Source: Kineothrix alysoides (GTDB lineage: Bacteria; Bacillota; Clostridia; Lachnospirales; Lachnospiraceae). Taken from it: DNA of 64,000 nt. A program made the position numbers and the translations under genes. The notes under the pieces are model-generated. The model was not told where the DNA came from. It did not search any database and saw only the letters and a program-made list of their open reading frames with translations. Each line of letters opens with the position of its first letter. Position 1 is the stretch's first letter. This document shows, one piece after another, positions 16,222-24,200 of this stretch. Where the stretch lies: assembly GCF_000732725.1 (NCBI RefSeq), contig NZ_JPNB01000002.1:806001-870000 (forward strand). Direction: 5' to 3'.

Positions 16222-17142
16222 CTAATTGAAAAGGCTGCTGAAGAAATCCTTTACAGAATTCTTAAGGCTTTGGAAAAATCCTCCCGCTGCATTAGCAACA
16301 GCATCGCTCACTGCTTCACTGATTGCCTCGTCCGCATGGTTCACGATATCGGCGCCGTATTTACTGTACAGCTTCTCCGCCTGACTGATCAAATAATCGC
16401 TGTTAAGGCCCATACCCTCGAGCTTGTTCATCAAATCCACGATTCTCTGTATTTCTTCCTTCGTCAGGCTCACTCCGAAACGCTCTTCTCCTTCTTCTAC
16501 AGCCGCCCGGATATCTTCATCCGTCTCCAGCTCTCCGTTCGCCACTTTCTCCTTAATATAAGCAATCAATTTCTCTATATCGTCACTATTCACATTTTGA
16601 GCTGCTTTTGCAAGCTCTCCGGTAGTAATGAGCTCATCCAGTGCGCTGGAAAGAGAGGCATCGGAAATTGTCGTTCCTTCCATCTTCTCATAAGCCTTTA
16701 CCGCCCCTATCAAAGCGGCCGTTCCCGAAATCTGCGAGGGCGCCGCAACGATTACTTCCGTATCCTCCACCCCTGCCGTAAGCAAGGCATTGCGGTACAT
16801 GCCGGTGGTACAGTAATTGATATTTTTCGTCGTTACCGTAACCCCGCTGCCCGGTGCCAGCTTTTTCAGCATCACGCTGGATAAGGACTTGCTGCCGATG
16901 ACAGAGGAACTTAAGTACTCATCCAGATATTGATGCTCCTGCGCATTCGTCACATAAATCACATCGTATCCGGCAAGCTGGTCCTTCGTTATCCCCATCA
17001 GCTCCAGTACCGAAGTCTTTTGCCCTTCCGTAAGGTCCGCGCCGAGAGCTACTACTATCTTGCCTTCCTCCTGCGCGGACGCGCTCATACCGAATAAACC
17101 TGCCAAAAATAAAACGCCTATTAGTGCCAACCACTTTTTCAT
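16222..17142 (-). CDS. Secreted DUF1002 protein
   Basis: The ATG at 17142 has GGAGG upstream and gives a clean signal peptide (MKKWLALIGVLFLAGLFGMSASA, then QEEG); the longer in-frame start at 17172 is unlikely. The 306-residue product has the DUF1002 pattern: VVALGADLTEGQK, LMGITKDQL, VTVTTKNINYCTTGMYRNAL, then long helices (EIQRIVDLMNKLEGMGL). Exported or surface-attached in Firmicutes; its function is unknown. It is downstream of a lipase-like gene in the same direction, about 50 bases apart. Confidence 0.85.
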   Translation of the reverse strand: MKKWLALIGVLFLAGLFGMSASAQEEGKIVVALGADLTEGQKTSVLELMGITKDQLAGYDVIYVTNAQEHQYLDEYLSSSVIGSKSLSSVMLKKLAPGSGVTVTTKNINYCTTGMYRNALLTAGVEDTEVIVAAPSQISGTAALIGAVKAYEKMEGTTISDASLSSALDELITTGELAKAAQNVNSDDIEKLIAYIKEKVANGELETDEDIRAAVEEGEERFGVSLTKEEIQRIVDLMNKLEGMGLNSDYLISQAEKLYSKYGADIVNHADEAISEAVSDAVANAAGGFFQSLKNSVKDFFSSLFN

Positions 17143-17191
17143 AATAATCCTCCATGTTTTCGATACCTGCAAATATTGTCTATTTTCCCGC

Positions 17192-18124
17192 CTATAAGAT
17201 GGATAATATCCATGAGTATATATCTTTATATACTATTAGTTTATCCGTTTCATTCAATATTTCGTGTCTGTCGTTCTCGTAAAGCTTAAGCTGCACATTC
17301 TCCATTCCTAAATCCAGGAACGACTGGTATGCCGCTTTTACTCCTTTTCCATAATTACCTACAGGGTCCTCTGCGCCCGATGCGAACATAACCGGCAGTT
17401 CAGGAGGCATATTTTTCAAATTTTCTTTCTTATTCAGTCTTGCCAGCAACTCGAAGAGAGTCTCGAACCCGTTTCCGGTAAAAATAAATCCGCAAAACTT
17501 GTCCTTCTCATATGCCTTTACAACTTCTTTATCCTTAGTGAGCCAACTAAATTCCGACGTCTCTCCTTTTGTTCTCTTATTGTAGCCTAAAAAAGACAGG
17601 TAGTTTAAAATCTTACTCTCCTTTTTAGAGGCGCGGGTAAACTTCTGCAAGGCGGCCACCGCCTTTCCGCAAGCGATAACAGCCCCTGGCTGAGTTGCGG
17701 TTCCTACGATAATGGCACCTTGTATTCCCGTCCCATAGCGGCATAAATAATTGCGAAGTATGAAAGAGCCCATGCTATGTCCAAGAATGATATAGGGCAC
17801 ACCCGGATATTTTTCCTGGATATGTTTCTTGAGCCTGTGCGAATCCCTCACCACTACCGTGGCCGGGTCCTGCTCACAAAAATATCCTTTCGTCCCGCTC
17901 TCTCCGACCGTTTCTCCATGACCCAAGTGGTCCTCGCCCACCACCATGATTCCTTTCTCTGCCATAGCCTTTGCAAAGTCATCGTAGCGTTTTATATGCT
18001 CCGCCATCCCGTGTATGATCTGCAAAATACATATAGGCTTATCCGTATCGGGTATCCACTGCTTTGAATAAATCTTGCTGACGTTATCTCTGGAGTCAAA
18101 ATACAGTTTGTCTCGTCTTACCAT
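17192..18124 (-). CDS. Alpha/beta hydrolase, lysophospholipase/monoacylglycerol-lipase-like
   Basis: The ATG at 18124 has GGAGG upstream. The 310-residue product has an HGMAEHIKRY segment typical of this family, the nucleophile elbow GHSMGSF, the acid loop SGAEDPVGNYG and the histidine in YENDRHEILNE. Family members hydrolyse monoacylglycerols or lysophospholipids. There is no signal peptide. The cap domain (about 150-215) is rich in lysine. Substrate unproven. Confidence 0.88.
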   Translation of the reverse strand: MVRRDKLYFDSRDNVSKIYSKQWIPDTDKPICILQIIHGMAEHIKRYDDFAKAMAEKGIMVVGEDHLGHGETVGESGTKGYFCEQDPATVVVRDSHRLKKHIQEKYPGVPYIILGHSMGSFILRNYLCRYGTGIQGAIIVGTATQPGAVIACGKAVAALQKFTRASKKESKILNYLSFLGYNKRTKGETSEFSWLTKDKEVVKAYEKDKFCGFIFTGNGFETLFELLARLNKKENLKNMPPELPVMFASGAEDPVGNYGKGVKAAYQSFLDLGMENVQLKLYENDRHEILNETDKLIVYKDIYSWILSIL

Positions 18125-18188
18125 AAAATTCCCTCCATTCTTTTGTGTAGCGAAGCTCATCAAAAAATACTCCCTGATATGGAAATGA

Positions 18189-18219
18189 GTTCACAAAGGA
18201 AAAAAATCCCCTTGTGAAC
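18189..18219. other. Inverted repeat between metG and the lipase-like gene
   Basis: GTTCACAA and TTGTGAAC form an 8-bp perfect stem around an A-rich loop. It could be the metG terminator (minus strand) or an operator for the lipase-like gene. No U-tract follows, so the role is open. Confidence 0.4.
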
Positions 18220-18274
18220 CCATTATACACCATAATATATAATATTTTAAGTTTATAATAAAAAATTCCTTAAA

Positions 18275-20260
18275 TTAGCAGATCTCCGCGCCTGCAGGCA
18301 TCGCCTTTTCCGGAGTCATAAGGGCCAGATTGCCGTCCTTATCTTCCGCACATAAAAGCATTCCTTCGGATACGACTCCCGCTAAAGTTGCCGGCTTAAG
18401 ATTCACCAGCACCATTACTTTCTTGCCAACCATTTCCTCCGAAGAATAATACTGCTTAATACCGGATACGATTTGTTTCACCTGACTGCCGATGCGCACC
18501 TTGGAGCAAAGCAGCTTTTTGGACTTTGGAACTTCTTCACAGGCGATGATTTCACCTACCTGAAATTGCAGCTTAGCAAAGTCGTCGTAACTGATTTCCG
18601 GCTTCGCTTCGATGTCTATCACATCTTCAAGTGCTGCTTCCTTCTGCGTCTCTTCGGCCGTCTCCGGCTTTTTGCTTTCGAACAAGGCTTCTGCTTTTTC
18701 CAGCACTTCCTTTACATCCAGCCGCGCGAACAATATTTCCGGTTTCTCGGTCACCTTATTCCCGGAAGGATATTGACCGAAGGCTGTAAGTTCCTCAAAG
18801 CCCCGCAGGGAGGTATTTAGCTGTGCAGCAATTTTCTCAGCAGTGGCAGGCATAAAGGGCTCCAGTAAAGAAGCGCCGATGACAATACTCTCCACCAGAT
18901 GATAGAGCACCTCAGACAGCCTATCCGCCTTAGCCTCGTCTTTCGCCAGCACCCACGGCTCCGTCTCGTCGATATACTTATTACATCGTTTGAAAAGTAC
19001 GAAGATTTCCGATATGGCATCCGCCACTCTCAAATCCTCCATCTTTTTTCTCACTCTTTCATAGGTTCCTGCAGCGATTGCCTTCAAGTCATCGTCCAGA
19101 GCCTTATCCGCTTCGGAAGCAGCCGCCTTATCCGCGACAATTCCATCGAAATATTTATTGCTCATCGAAATGGTTCTGTTCACAAGATTGCCGAGGGTGT
19201 TCGCCAAATCGGAATTAAGCCTTTCCACCATAAGTTCCCACGAAATCACTCCGTCGTTTTCAAAAGGCATCTCATGAAGCACAAAATAGCGCACCGCGTC
19301 CACACCGAAAAAGTCCGCCAAATCGTCCGCATACAAGACATTTCCTTTGGATTTGCTCATCTTGCCGTCTCCCTGGAGCAGCCATGGGTGGCCGAATATC
19401 TGCTTAGGCAGCTCCTCGCCGAGAGCCATAAGGAAAATCGGCCAGTAAATCGTATGGAAACGAATGATATCTTTCCCAATCAGATGCAGATCAGCAGGCC
19501 AGAGCTTTTTATACTGTTCCGTATTGTTTCCGTCACAGTCATAACCGATTCCGGTAATATAGTTGGTAAGTGCATCCAGCCATACGTAGACAACGTGGCC
19601 TTCGTCAAAGTCTACGGGAATACCCCATTTAAAAGAAGTTCTGGATACGCATAGGTCCTGAAGTCCGGGAAGCAGAAAATTGTTCATCATTTCATTTTTC
19701 CGGGATACGGGCTGTATGAATTCCGGGTGTTCATTGATATGCGCAATGAGCCTATCCGCATATTTGCTCATTTTGAAGAAATACGCCTCTTCCTTCGCAG
19801 GCTTTACATCCCTTCCGCAGTCCGGGCATTTGCCGTCCGCAAGCTGGGATTCTGTCCAGAAGGATTCGCAGGGAGTGCAGTACATCCCTTCGTATGCGCC
19901 CTTATAGATGTCACCCTGCTCGTATAGGCGCTTGAATATTTTCTGTACCTGCTTCTCGTGGTAGGTATCCGTTGTCCGGATAAATTTGTCGTAAGAGGTA
20001 TCCATAAGATTCCACAGGTCTTTGATCGTTCCCGCAACGTTATCCACATATTGTTTTGGGGTAACACCGGCTTCCTGCGCTTTTATTTCAATTTTCTGTC
20101 CGTGCTCGTCGGTTCCCGTCTGGAAGAATACGTCATAGCCGTCTTTTCTCTTGAACCTTGCGATGCTGTCGGCAAGCACGATTTCATAACTGTTGCCAAT
20201 GTGGGGTTTGCCAGAGGTGTAGGCAATGGCGGTAGTGATATAATATTTTCCTTTACTCAT
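18275..20260 (-). CDS. metG: Methionine-tRNA ligase with C-terminal tRNA-binding domain
   Basis: The 661-residue product charges tRNA-Met. It has the class I signatures HIGN (20-23, in place of HIGH) and KMSKS (300-304). Its zinc-knuckle insertion (CTPC ... CPDC) and anticodon-binding helical domain are normal. A C-terminal OB-fold (about 560-661; FQVGEIIACEEVPKSKKLL) resembles Trbp111/Arc1p and improves tRNA binding. Upstream is a T-box leader whose specifier reads AUG, so expression rises when uncharged tRNA-Met accumulates. Confidence 0.97.
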   Translation of the reverse strand: MSKGKYYITTAIAYTSGKPHIGNSYEIVLADSIARFKRKDGYDVFFQTGTDEHGQKIEIKAQEAGVTPKQYVDNVAGTIKDLWNLMDTSYDKFIRTTDTYHEKQVQKIFKRLYEQGDIYKGAYEGMYCTPCESFWTESQLADGKCPDCGRDVKPAKEEAYFFKMSKYADRLIAHINEHPEFIQPVSRKNEMMNNFLLPGLQDLCVSRTSFKWGIPVDFDEGHVVYVWLDALTNYITGIGYDCDGNNTEQYKKLWPADLHLIGKDIIRFHTIYWPIFLMALGEELPKQIFGHPWLLQGDGKMSKSKGNVLYADDLADFFGVDAVRYFVLHEMPFENDGVISWELMVERLNSDLANTLGNLVNRTISMSNKYFDGIVADKAAASEADKALDDDLKAIAAGTYERVRKKMEDLRVADAISEIFVLFKRCNKYIDETEPWVLAKDEAKADRLSEVLYHLVESIVIGASLLEPFMPATAEKIAAQLNTSLRGFEELTAFGQYPSGNKVTEKPEILFARLDVKEVLEKAEALFESKKPETAEETQKEAALEDVIDIEAKPEISYDDFAKLQFQVGEIIACEEVPKSKKLLCSKVRIGSQVKQIVSGIKQYYSSEEMVGKKVMVLVNLKPATLAGVVSEGMLLCAEDKDGNLALMTPEKAMPAGAEIC

Positions 20261-20299
20261 ACTTTTTTCTCCTTTTTAATAATTATAAATAATAAAATA

Positions 20300-20640
20300 A
20301 GAAAAGCCCGTCTTCTTAGTTTGACTAGAAGACGAGCGAAAAGCCGTGTTACCACTTCCTTTTGTCCGCTTCTCACAAAGCGAACCTCTGTGGGTACTGC
20401 CGATTTATGCGCTGCTCATTTATGAGCCTGAGCACGAATTGCTTTATACCCTGCCGCTATAACAGGCGGACCTGTCGCAGCCTTGCCGTCGCCGGTTCGG
20501 TGCGCTGCTCGGAAGCCATTTTCAATATGTTTTCACCCGATTCCTCTCAGCATTCCGTTAACTATCTTACCGCACGAAATGGAACCTTCTCTGGAAAGCT
20601 CTCGCATATCTACTCTCTTCGTCACTGCTTTTTACTTCAT
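20300..20640 (-). promoter_or_regulatory. T-box leader for metG (methionine)
   Basis: On the minus strand the leader starts about 20640 with a stem I region (GACGAAGAGAGTAGA), then the likely specifier ATG at 20519-20517 (context GAAAATGGCTTCC). The T-box antiterminator sequence AAGTGGTAACACGG is at about 20357-20344, a variant of the usual AGGGTGGNACCGCG. A terminator stem follows (CTCGTCTTCT against AGAAGACGGG, 20336-20307) with a TTTTC tail. Uncharged tRNA-Met would stabilise the antiterminator and allow read-through into metG. Confidence 0.92.
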
Positions 20641-20655
20641 TTTATTGATATTGTT

Positions 20656-20684
20656 AGACTAGCACAAAGAATTTATACTGTCAA
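20656..20684 (-). promoter_or_regulatory. Promoter of the metG T-box transcript
   Basis: A perfect -35 TTGACA (20684-20679) and -10 TAGTCT (20661-20656) are 17 bases apart. The -35 box directly abuts the truncated repeat copy D. Confidence 0.75.
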
Positions 20685-20738
20685 TCACGTTCTTACGTAT
20701 CTTAACAGCAAGTGTTAAGCTACTGTGTGAACACTAAC
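20685..20738 (+). repeat. Dispersed palindromic repeat (MITE-like), truncated copy D
   Basis: This matches the last 50-55 bases of copies B and C (TCACGTTCTTACG, the stem AACAGCAAGTGTT, and the terminal GTGTGAACACTAAC). The left half is missing, and the break falls exactly next to the -35 box of the metG promoter. Confidence 0.75.
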
Positions 20739-20799
20739 AATCCGGTCATTCAGTTACTATCCAGCCTTTCATACCGTGAAGCCAAAATTGCGTAACTCT

Positions 20800-21675
20800 T
20801 TAGTATGCCAATATTTCATACCCATCTTCTGTAACCGCTATGGTAACTTCCCACTGAGCCGACGGCTTTCCGTCTTCGGTGTAGGCGGTCCAGCCGTTGC
20901 CGTCATCGATGTAGATTTCATTGGCCCCCATGTTGACCATGGGCTCTATGGTAAACACCATACCGGGCACCATAAGGGTTTCTGTCCCTTTTTTGGTCAC
21001 ATAGCTTACAAAAGGGTCCTCGTGGAACTCTATTCCTACTCCATGCCCACCGATTTCACGGACTATGCTGTAGCCGTTTTGAAGCGCATGACTTTGAACA
21101 GCTTCTCCCATATCTCCGAGGAAGTTCCAGGGCTTTACCTGCTCGATTCCTTTTTCCATGCACTCTTTCGCCACACGGACGAGCTTAGCGTTCTGCTCTT
21201 CCACTTCGCCGATGCAGAACATACGGGAAGAGTCGGAAAAATAACCTTTATAAATCGTGGATACATCCACATTGACAATATCTCCGCTTTTCAGGATTAC
21301 ATCTTTCGCAGGAATGCCGTGACATACCTGACTGTTGATAGAGGTACATACGCTCTTCGGATATCCGTCATAGTGGAGAGGAGCCGGAACAGCGCCGAGC
21401 TTTATAGTCTTTTCGTATACCATACGGTCTATTTCCTCCGTGGACATACCTTCCCGTATATTAGCTTCTACATAATCGAGCAGCGCTATATTGATTTTTC
21501 CGCTCTCCCGGATACCGTCTATCTGTTCTTTTGTCTTTATCATATCCCTATCGGGAATCATGTGGCCTTCCCTTTGGCAGCGCAGGACCTTATCGTCGAA
21601 AGCTTCATGACAGGCTTTATATTTTCTTCCGCTCCCGCACCAGCAGGGCTCGTTTCTCTCCAATTTCTTGAACAT
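20800..21675 (-). CDS. map: Type I methionine aminopeptidase with N-terminal SEC-C zinc motif
   Basis: The 291-residue product removes N-terminal methionine from new proteins. The five metal ligands are present in order: Asp137, Asp148, His211, Glu244, Glu276, and the active-site His118 (QVCHGIP). The first 25 residues form a SEC-C motif (EPCWCGSGRKYKACH: Cys11, Cys13, Cys22, His23) that binds zinc and in other proteins contacts the ribosome or SecB. This longer variant is common in Clostridia. It is upstream of metG but separated by the T-box, so it is a separate transcript; both act on initiator methionine. Confidence 0.95.
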   Translation of the reverse strand: MFKKLERNEPCWCGSGRKYKACHEAFDDKVLRCQREGHMIPDRDMIKTKEQIDGIRESGKINIALLDYVEANIREGMSTEEIDRMVYEKTIKLGAVPAPLHYDGYPKSVCTSINSQVCHGIPAKDVILKSGDIVNVDVSTIYKGYFSDSSRMFCIGEVEEQNAKLVRVAKECMEKGIEQVKPWNFLGDMGEAVQSHALQNGYSIVREIGGHGVGIEFHEDPFVSYVTKKGTETLMVPGMVFTIEPMVNMGANEIYIDDGNGWTAYTEDGKPSAQWEVTIAVTEDGYEILAY

Positions 21676-21879
21676 AGCTTTTCCTTCTTTTTCTCAAAAT
21701 ATTTGAACTCACTATAAGTGTCCTAAAATATTATAAAACACTTTTTATAAATTACATACGGTATTTTTCATATATTTCATGAGATAATTTCTCATATATT
21801 TTATGCAGTATTGTCTAATACTTTCATTACAACGCCGTATATCGCAAAATCGAACATTAGGTTCAGTACAATAATAAGC

Positions 21880-21914
21880 GGGCTGCAATGCAAAATGCAT
21901 CACAAACCCGCATA
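21880..21914 (-). terminator. Hairpin downstream of the MFS exporter gene
   Basis: GCGGG at 21910-ish pairs with CCCGC near 21880, enclosing an inner TGATGCA/TGCATT(G)CA stem. It lies just after the minus-strand stop at 21924 and is followed by TTATTATTGT. Confidence 0.6.
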
Positions 21915-21923
21915 AATACTATA

Positions 21924-23216
21924 TTACTCTTCCAGTTGCCAAATGTATTTATCCTTTCGGAAAAATAAACAGACAAAAATTCCCGCAAAAGCAAGAATCA
22001 AAAACAACAGCGCCGCACCCGAGCCCTTACCGCTTCCGAACACTACCGTTAAAAAGCTGTCGGCGCCTTGTGTCTCCATAAAAGGCTCAAACACCTTATC
22101 AACTAAAATTCCACCGAGAAAATATCCTATTGGAATCGTGAAAAATTGCAGTGTATTTCTGGCGGAGTAAACCCTGCCCTGCATTTCTATGGGTATGCGA
22201 CTTCTGAAAAGTACGTCCATATTCGCTCCCATAACAGGTATTGTAATCCAACCTAACACTGCGCCTATACACCACAAGGGGATAGACTGTCCGAATGCCA
22301 AAAAGAAATTTTCCGTACTCATAGAGATCAAAAGAGTATCACAAATCACTCTCACTCTGCTCTTGGGAGCCGGCAATAAAGACACGATCACACTTCCTGC
22401 CAGCGTTGCAATCCCCACTGCGGCATTCACTATCCCTAAGGCCACTTCACCGCCTCCCTGCCTCGATAAAACCATGGCAGGAAACGCCGCATTATACACA
22501 GAGGCAATGAGATTGATGGCTGCCAGGAATAAGATCAAATCCAAAATCCCACGATTTTGTCTTAAATAAACAAGCCCTGCCTTTGCCGCCTTTAAGATTG
22601 GTTCCTTTACCGAGTCTTCTCTTTTCAGCTCAGGTATTTTTATAAAAAACAAAAGAGAGATAAATGCTACACCAAAGCTAAATAGGTCAAACGCAATGAC
22701 TATCTGAACACTGAACAAAGAAAGCAGTGCAGTTGCCAAGACAGGTGTTATTACACTCACAAGCGAATTGGAAAATGACCGCATTCCGCTTACCTTCTGA
22801 TAATATTTCTTTGGCGTCAGCAAGCTTGTCGTAACATCCGCAGACGGCTGCTGGACCGTATTCATTAGTCCGTTAAGTGCATTTAAGCAGTACAGATGCC
22901 ATAATTCCAATTTATCCGACTGTAACAAAATTAAAACAATAACGGTACATCCTGCCGCAAAACTATCGCATAAAAGCATGGTAAGCTTTTTGTTCCATCT
23001 ATCGCTCAATGCACCTGCAAAAATGCTCATTAATACATAAGGTGCATAGGAACAGATGGCAAGCAATGCCGTCTGCAAGGCAGAACCATATTGCTGATAT
23101 GACCATATGACCAGCGCGAAATTTGTCATTGCACTTCCCAATGACGAAAACGACTGTGACAGCCATAGAATAAGAAAATCCCGTAAATCTTTTATAAATA
23201 TTTTTAATGAATTCAT
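21924..23216 (-). CDS. MFS exporter (drug/macrolide-efflux-like)
   Basis: The 430-residue product has twelve predicted membrane segments and the MFS motif A loop GALSDRWNKK between segments 2 and 3. The overall layout resembles H+-antiporter efflux proteins of the MefA/TIGR00900 type. The start ATG at 23216 has AAAGGAGC nine bases upstream. A short leader peptide gene with competing hairpins precedes it (23261-23341), which is how several ribosome-targeting-drug resistance genes are induced. Substrate is not readable; a macrolide, lincosamide or peptide drug is inference. Confidence 0.85.
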   Translation of the reverse strand: MNSLKIFIKDLRDFLILWLSQSFSSLGSAMTNFALVIWSYQQYGSALQTALLAICSYAPYVLMSIFAGALSDRWNKKLTMLLCDSFAAGCTVIVLILLQSDKLELWHLYCLNALNGLMNTVQQPSADVTTSLLTPKKYYQKVSGMRSFSNSLVSVITPVLATALLSLFSVQIVIAFDLFSFGVAFISLLFFIKIPELKREDSVKEPILKAAKAGLVYLRQNRGILDLILFLAAINLIASVYNAAFPAMVLSRQGGGEVALGIVNAAVGIATLAGSVIVSLLPAPKSRVRVICDTLLISMSTENFFLAFGQSIPLWCIGAVLGWITIPVMGANMDVLFRSRIPIEMQGRVYSARNTLQFFTIPIGYFLGGILVDKVFEPFMETQGADSFLTVVFGSGKGSGAALLFLILAFAGIFVCLFFRKDKYIWQLEE

Positions 23217-23225
23217 TTTGACTTT

Positions 23226-23341
23226 GCTCCTTTTGATTTAAGTTATTAGTTCCGGATGCAAAGTCTATGGGACTTATTTTATCTCCATGCGAGTCAGTCC
23301 TAATAGACCTTGCATGGAGCTGAAGCAATACAAAGAATCAT
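23226..23341 (-). promoter_or_regulatory. Candidate translational attenuator before the MFS exporter
   Basis: On the minus strand, stem A pairs CTCCATGC (23319-23312) with GCATGGAG (23290-23283). An alternative, stem B, pairs AAGGTCTATTAGGACT (23311-23296) with AAGTCCCATAGACTT (23275-23261), using the loop of stem A. The leader segment GCTCC (23320-23316) is also complementary to the exporter ribosome binding site GGAGC (23230-23226). A leader peptide gene covers the left arm of stem A and ends inside stem B. A stalled ribosome in the leader would therefore change which pairing forms. Confidence 0.6.
23300..23341 (-). CDS. 13-residue leader peptide MILCIASAPCKVY
   Basis: A tiny frame starts with ATG at 23341, has a near-perfect GAGGAGG ribosome binding site seven bases upstream and ends with TAG at 23302-23300. 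That is a far better translation signal than many real genes here have. It lies 84 bases upstream of the exporter start, and its codons span the pairing arms of the candidate attenuator. The peptide has no known homologue I can name; its size and place match stalling leader peptides of erm/mef-type genes. Confidence 0.6.
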   Translation of the reverse strand: MILCIASAPCKVY

Positions 23342-23437
23342 TTCTTATCCTCCTCTAAATTTATAAAAATCATATCACGTTTTTTGATATATTTCCACAT
23401 AGCTTGTAAGTCCGGCGATACCTATTCACAAAAAATC

Positions 23438-23474
23438 TCCGCCTTTCCCAAAACTCGAAACAGAAAGGCGAAGA
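23438..23474 (-). terminator. Terminator after rpe
   Basis: CGCCTTTC and GAAAGGCG form an 8-bp stem (about 23444-23473). On the minus strand it is followed by GAGATTTTTTGTG. It closes the transketolase/epimerase unit that ends at 23530. Confidence 0.8.
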
Positions 23475-23529
23475 TTTCTAATATCTAACTCAATTTACCT
23501 GATTCATTTAAAGAATTATCTTAATATAT

Positions 23530-24192
23530 CTATTTTTGAAATGCCTCAAATGATTTCAGCATATCCTTCACATTCTGCCCTATATCACCCCTGAAAATCG
23601 CCGAACCCGCGACAATCACGTTTGCTCCTGCCTCCAGTACGACGTGTACGTTGTCTGCAGTGATGCCTCCGTCCACTTGGATATCCGTACTAAGGCCTCT
23701 TTCCTCCACAAATTTACGAGCCTGCCTGATGCGCTCTGTGGATTCAGGAATGTAGGCTTGTCCGCCGAAGCCCGGTTCCACAGTCATTACCAACAGCATA
23801 TCCAGCTCGCCCAAGTATGGAAGAACTGCTTCTATAGGAGTTGCAGGCTTTATAGATATACCCGCCTTCTTTCCGAGGGCGTGTATCTTGTCGATTACCA
23901 CTCCGGGGTCCCGTACCGCTTCCAAATGAAAGGTGATAATATCCGCTCCGCATTTCGCAAATTCCTCTATATAGCGCTCCGGTGATGCAATCATTAGGTG
24001 TACATCGAAAATAATGTCCGACGTTCCCCTTATGGAGCTGATGAGCGGCATTCCGAAAGATATGGAAGGCACAAAGCTTCCGTCCATAACATCCACGTGA
24101 AGATACTGTGCTCCTGCCTCCTGAACTTCCTTTATTTGCTTTCCTAATACAGAAAAATCTGCTGCCAGAATAGACGGTGATAATATCAGCAT
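23530..24192 (-). CDS. rpe: Ribulose-phosphate 3-epimerase
   Basis: The 220-residue TIM barrel interconverts ribulose-5-phosphate and xylulose-5-phosphate. The signatures are SPSILAADF, the metal/catalytic segments LHVDVMDGSFVP and FDVHLMI, then VMTVEPGFGGQ and IQVDGGI. The ATG at 24192 is preferred over the in-frame GTG at 24204. It overlaps or abuts the end of the transketolase C-terminal subunit gene, so translation is probably coupled. Confidence 0.96.
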   Translation of the reverse strand: MLILSPSILAADFSVLGKQIKEVQEAGAQYLHVDVMDGSFVPSISFGMPLISSIRGTSDIIFDVHLMIASPERYIEEFAKCGADIITFHLEAVRDPGVVIDKIHALGKKAGISIKPATPIEAVLPYLGELDMLLVMTVEPGFGGQAYIPESTERIRQARKFVEERGLSTDIQVDGGITADNVHVVLEAGANVIVAGSAIFRGDIGQNVKDMLKSFEAFQK

Positions 24193-24200
24193 TTTCTCTC

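Noticed and set aside
16147-16884. 245-codon plus-strand frame opposite the DUF1002 gene
   Set aside because: No recognisable domain or ribosome binding site; the minus-strand product has a signal peptide and a known family pattern.
20776-21717. 313-codon plus-strand frame opposite map
   Set aside because: Complementary to a complete methionine aminopeptidase with all metal ligands; no own signals.
22999-23328. 109-codon minus-strand frame overlapping the MFS gene and its leader
   Set aside because: It runs across the hairpins and into the exporter gene in another frame, without a ribosome binding site of its own.
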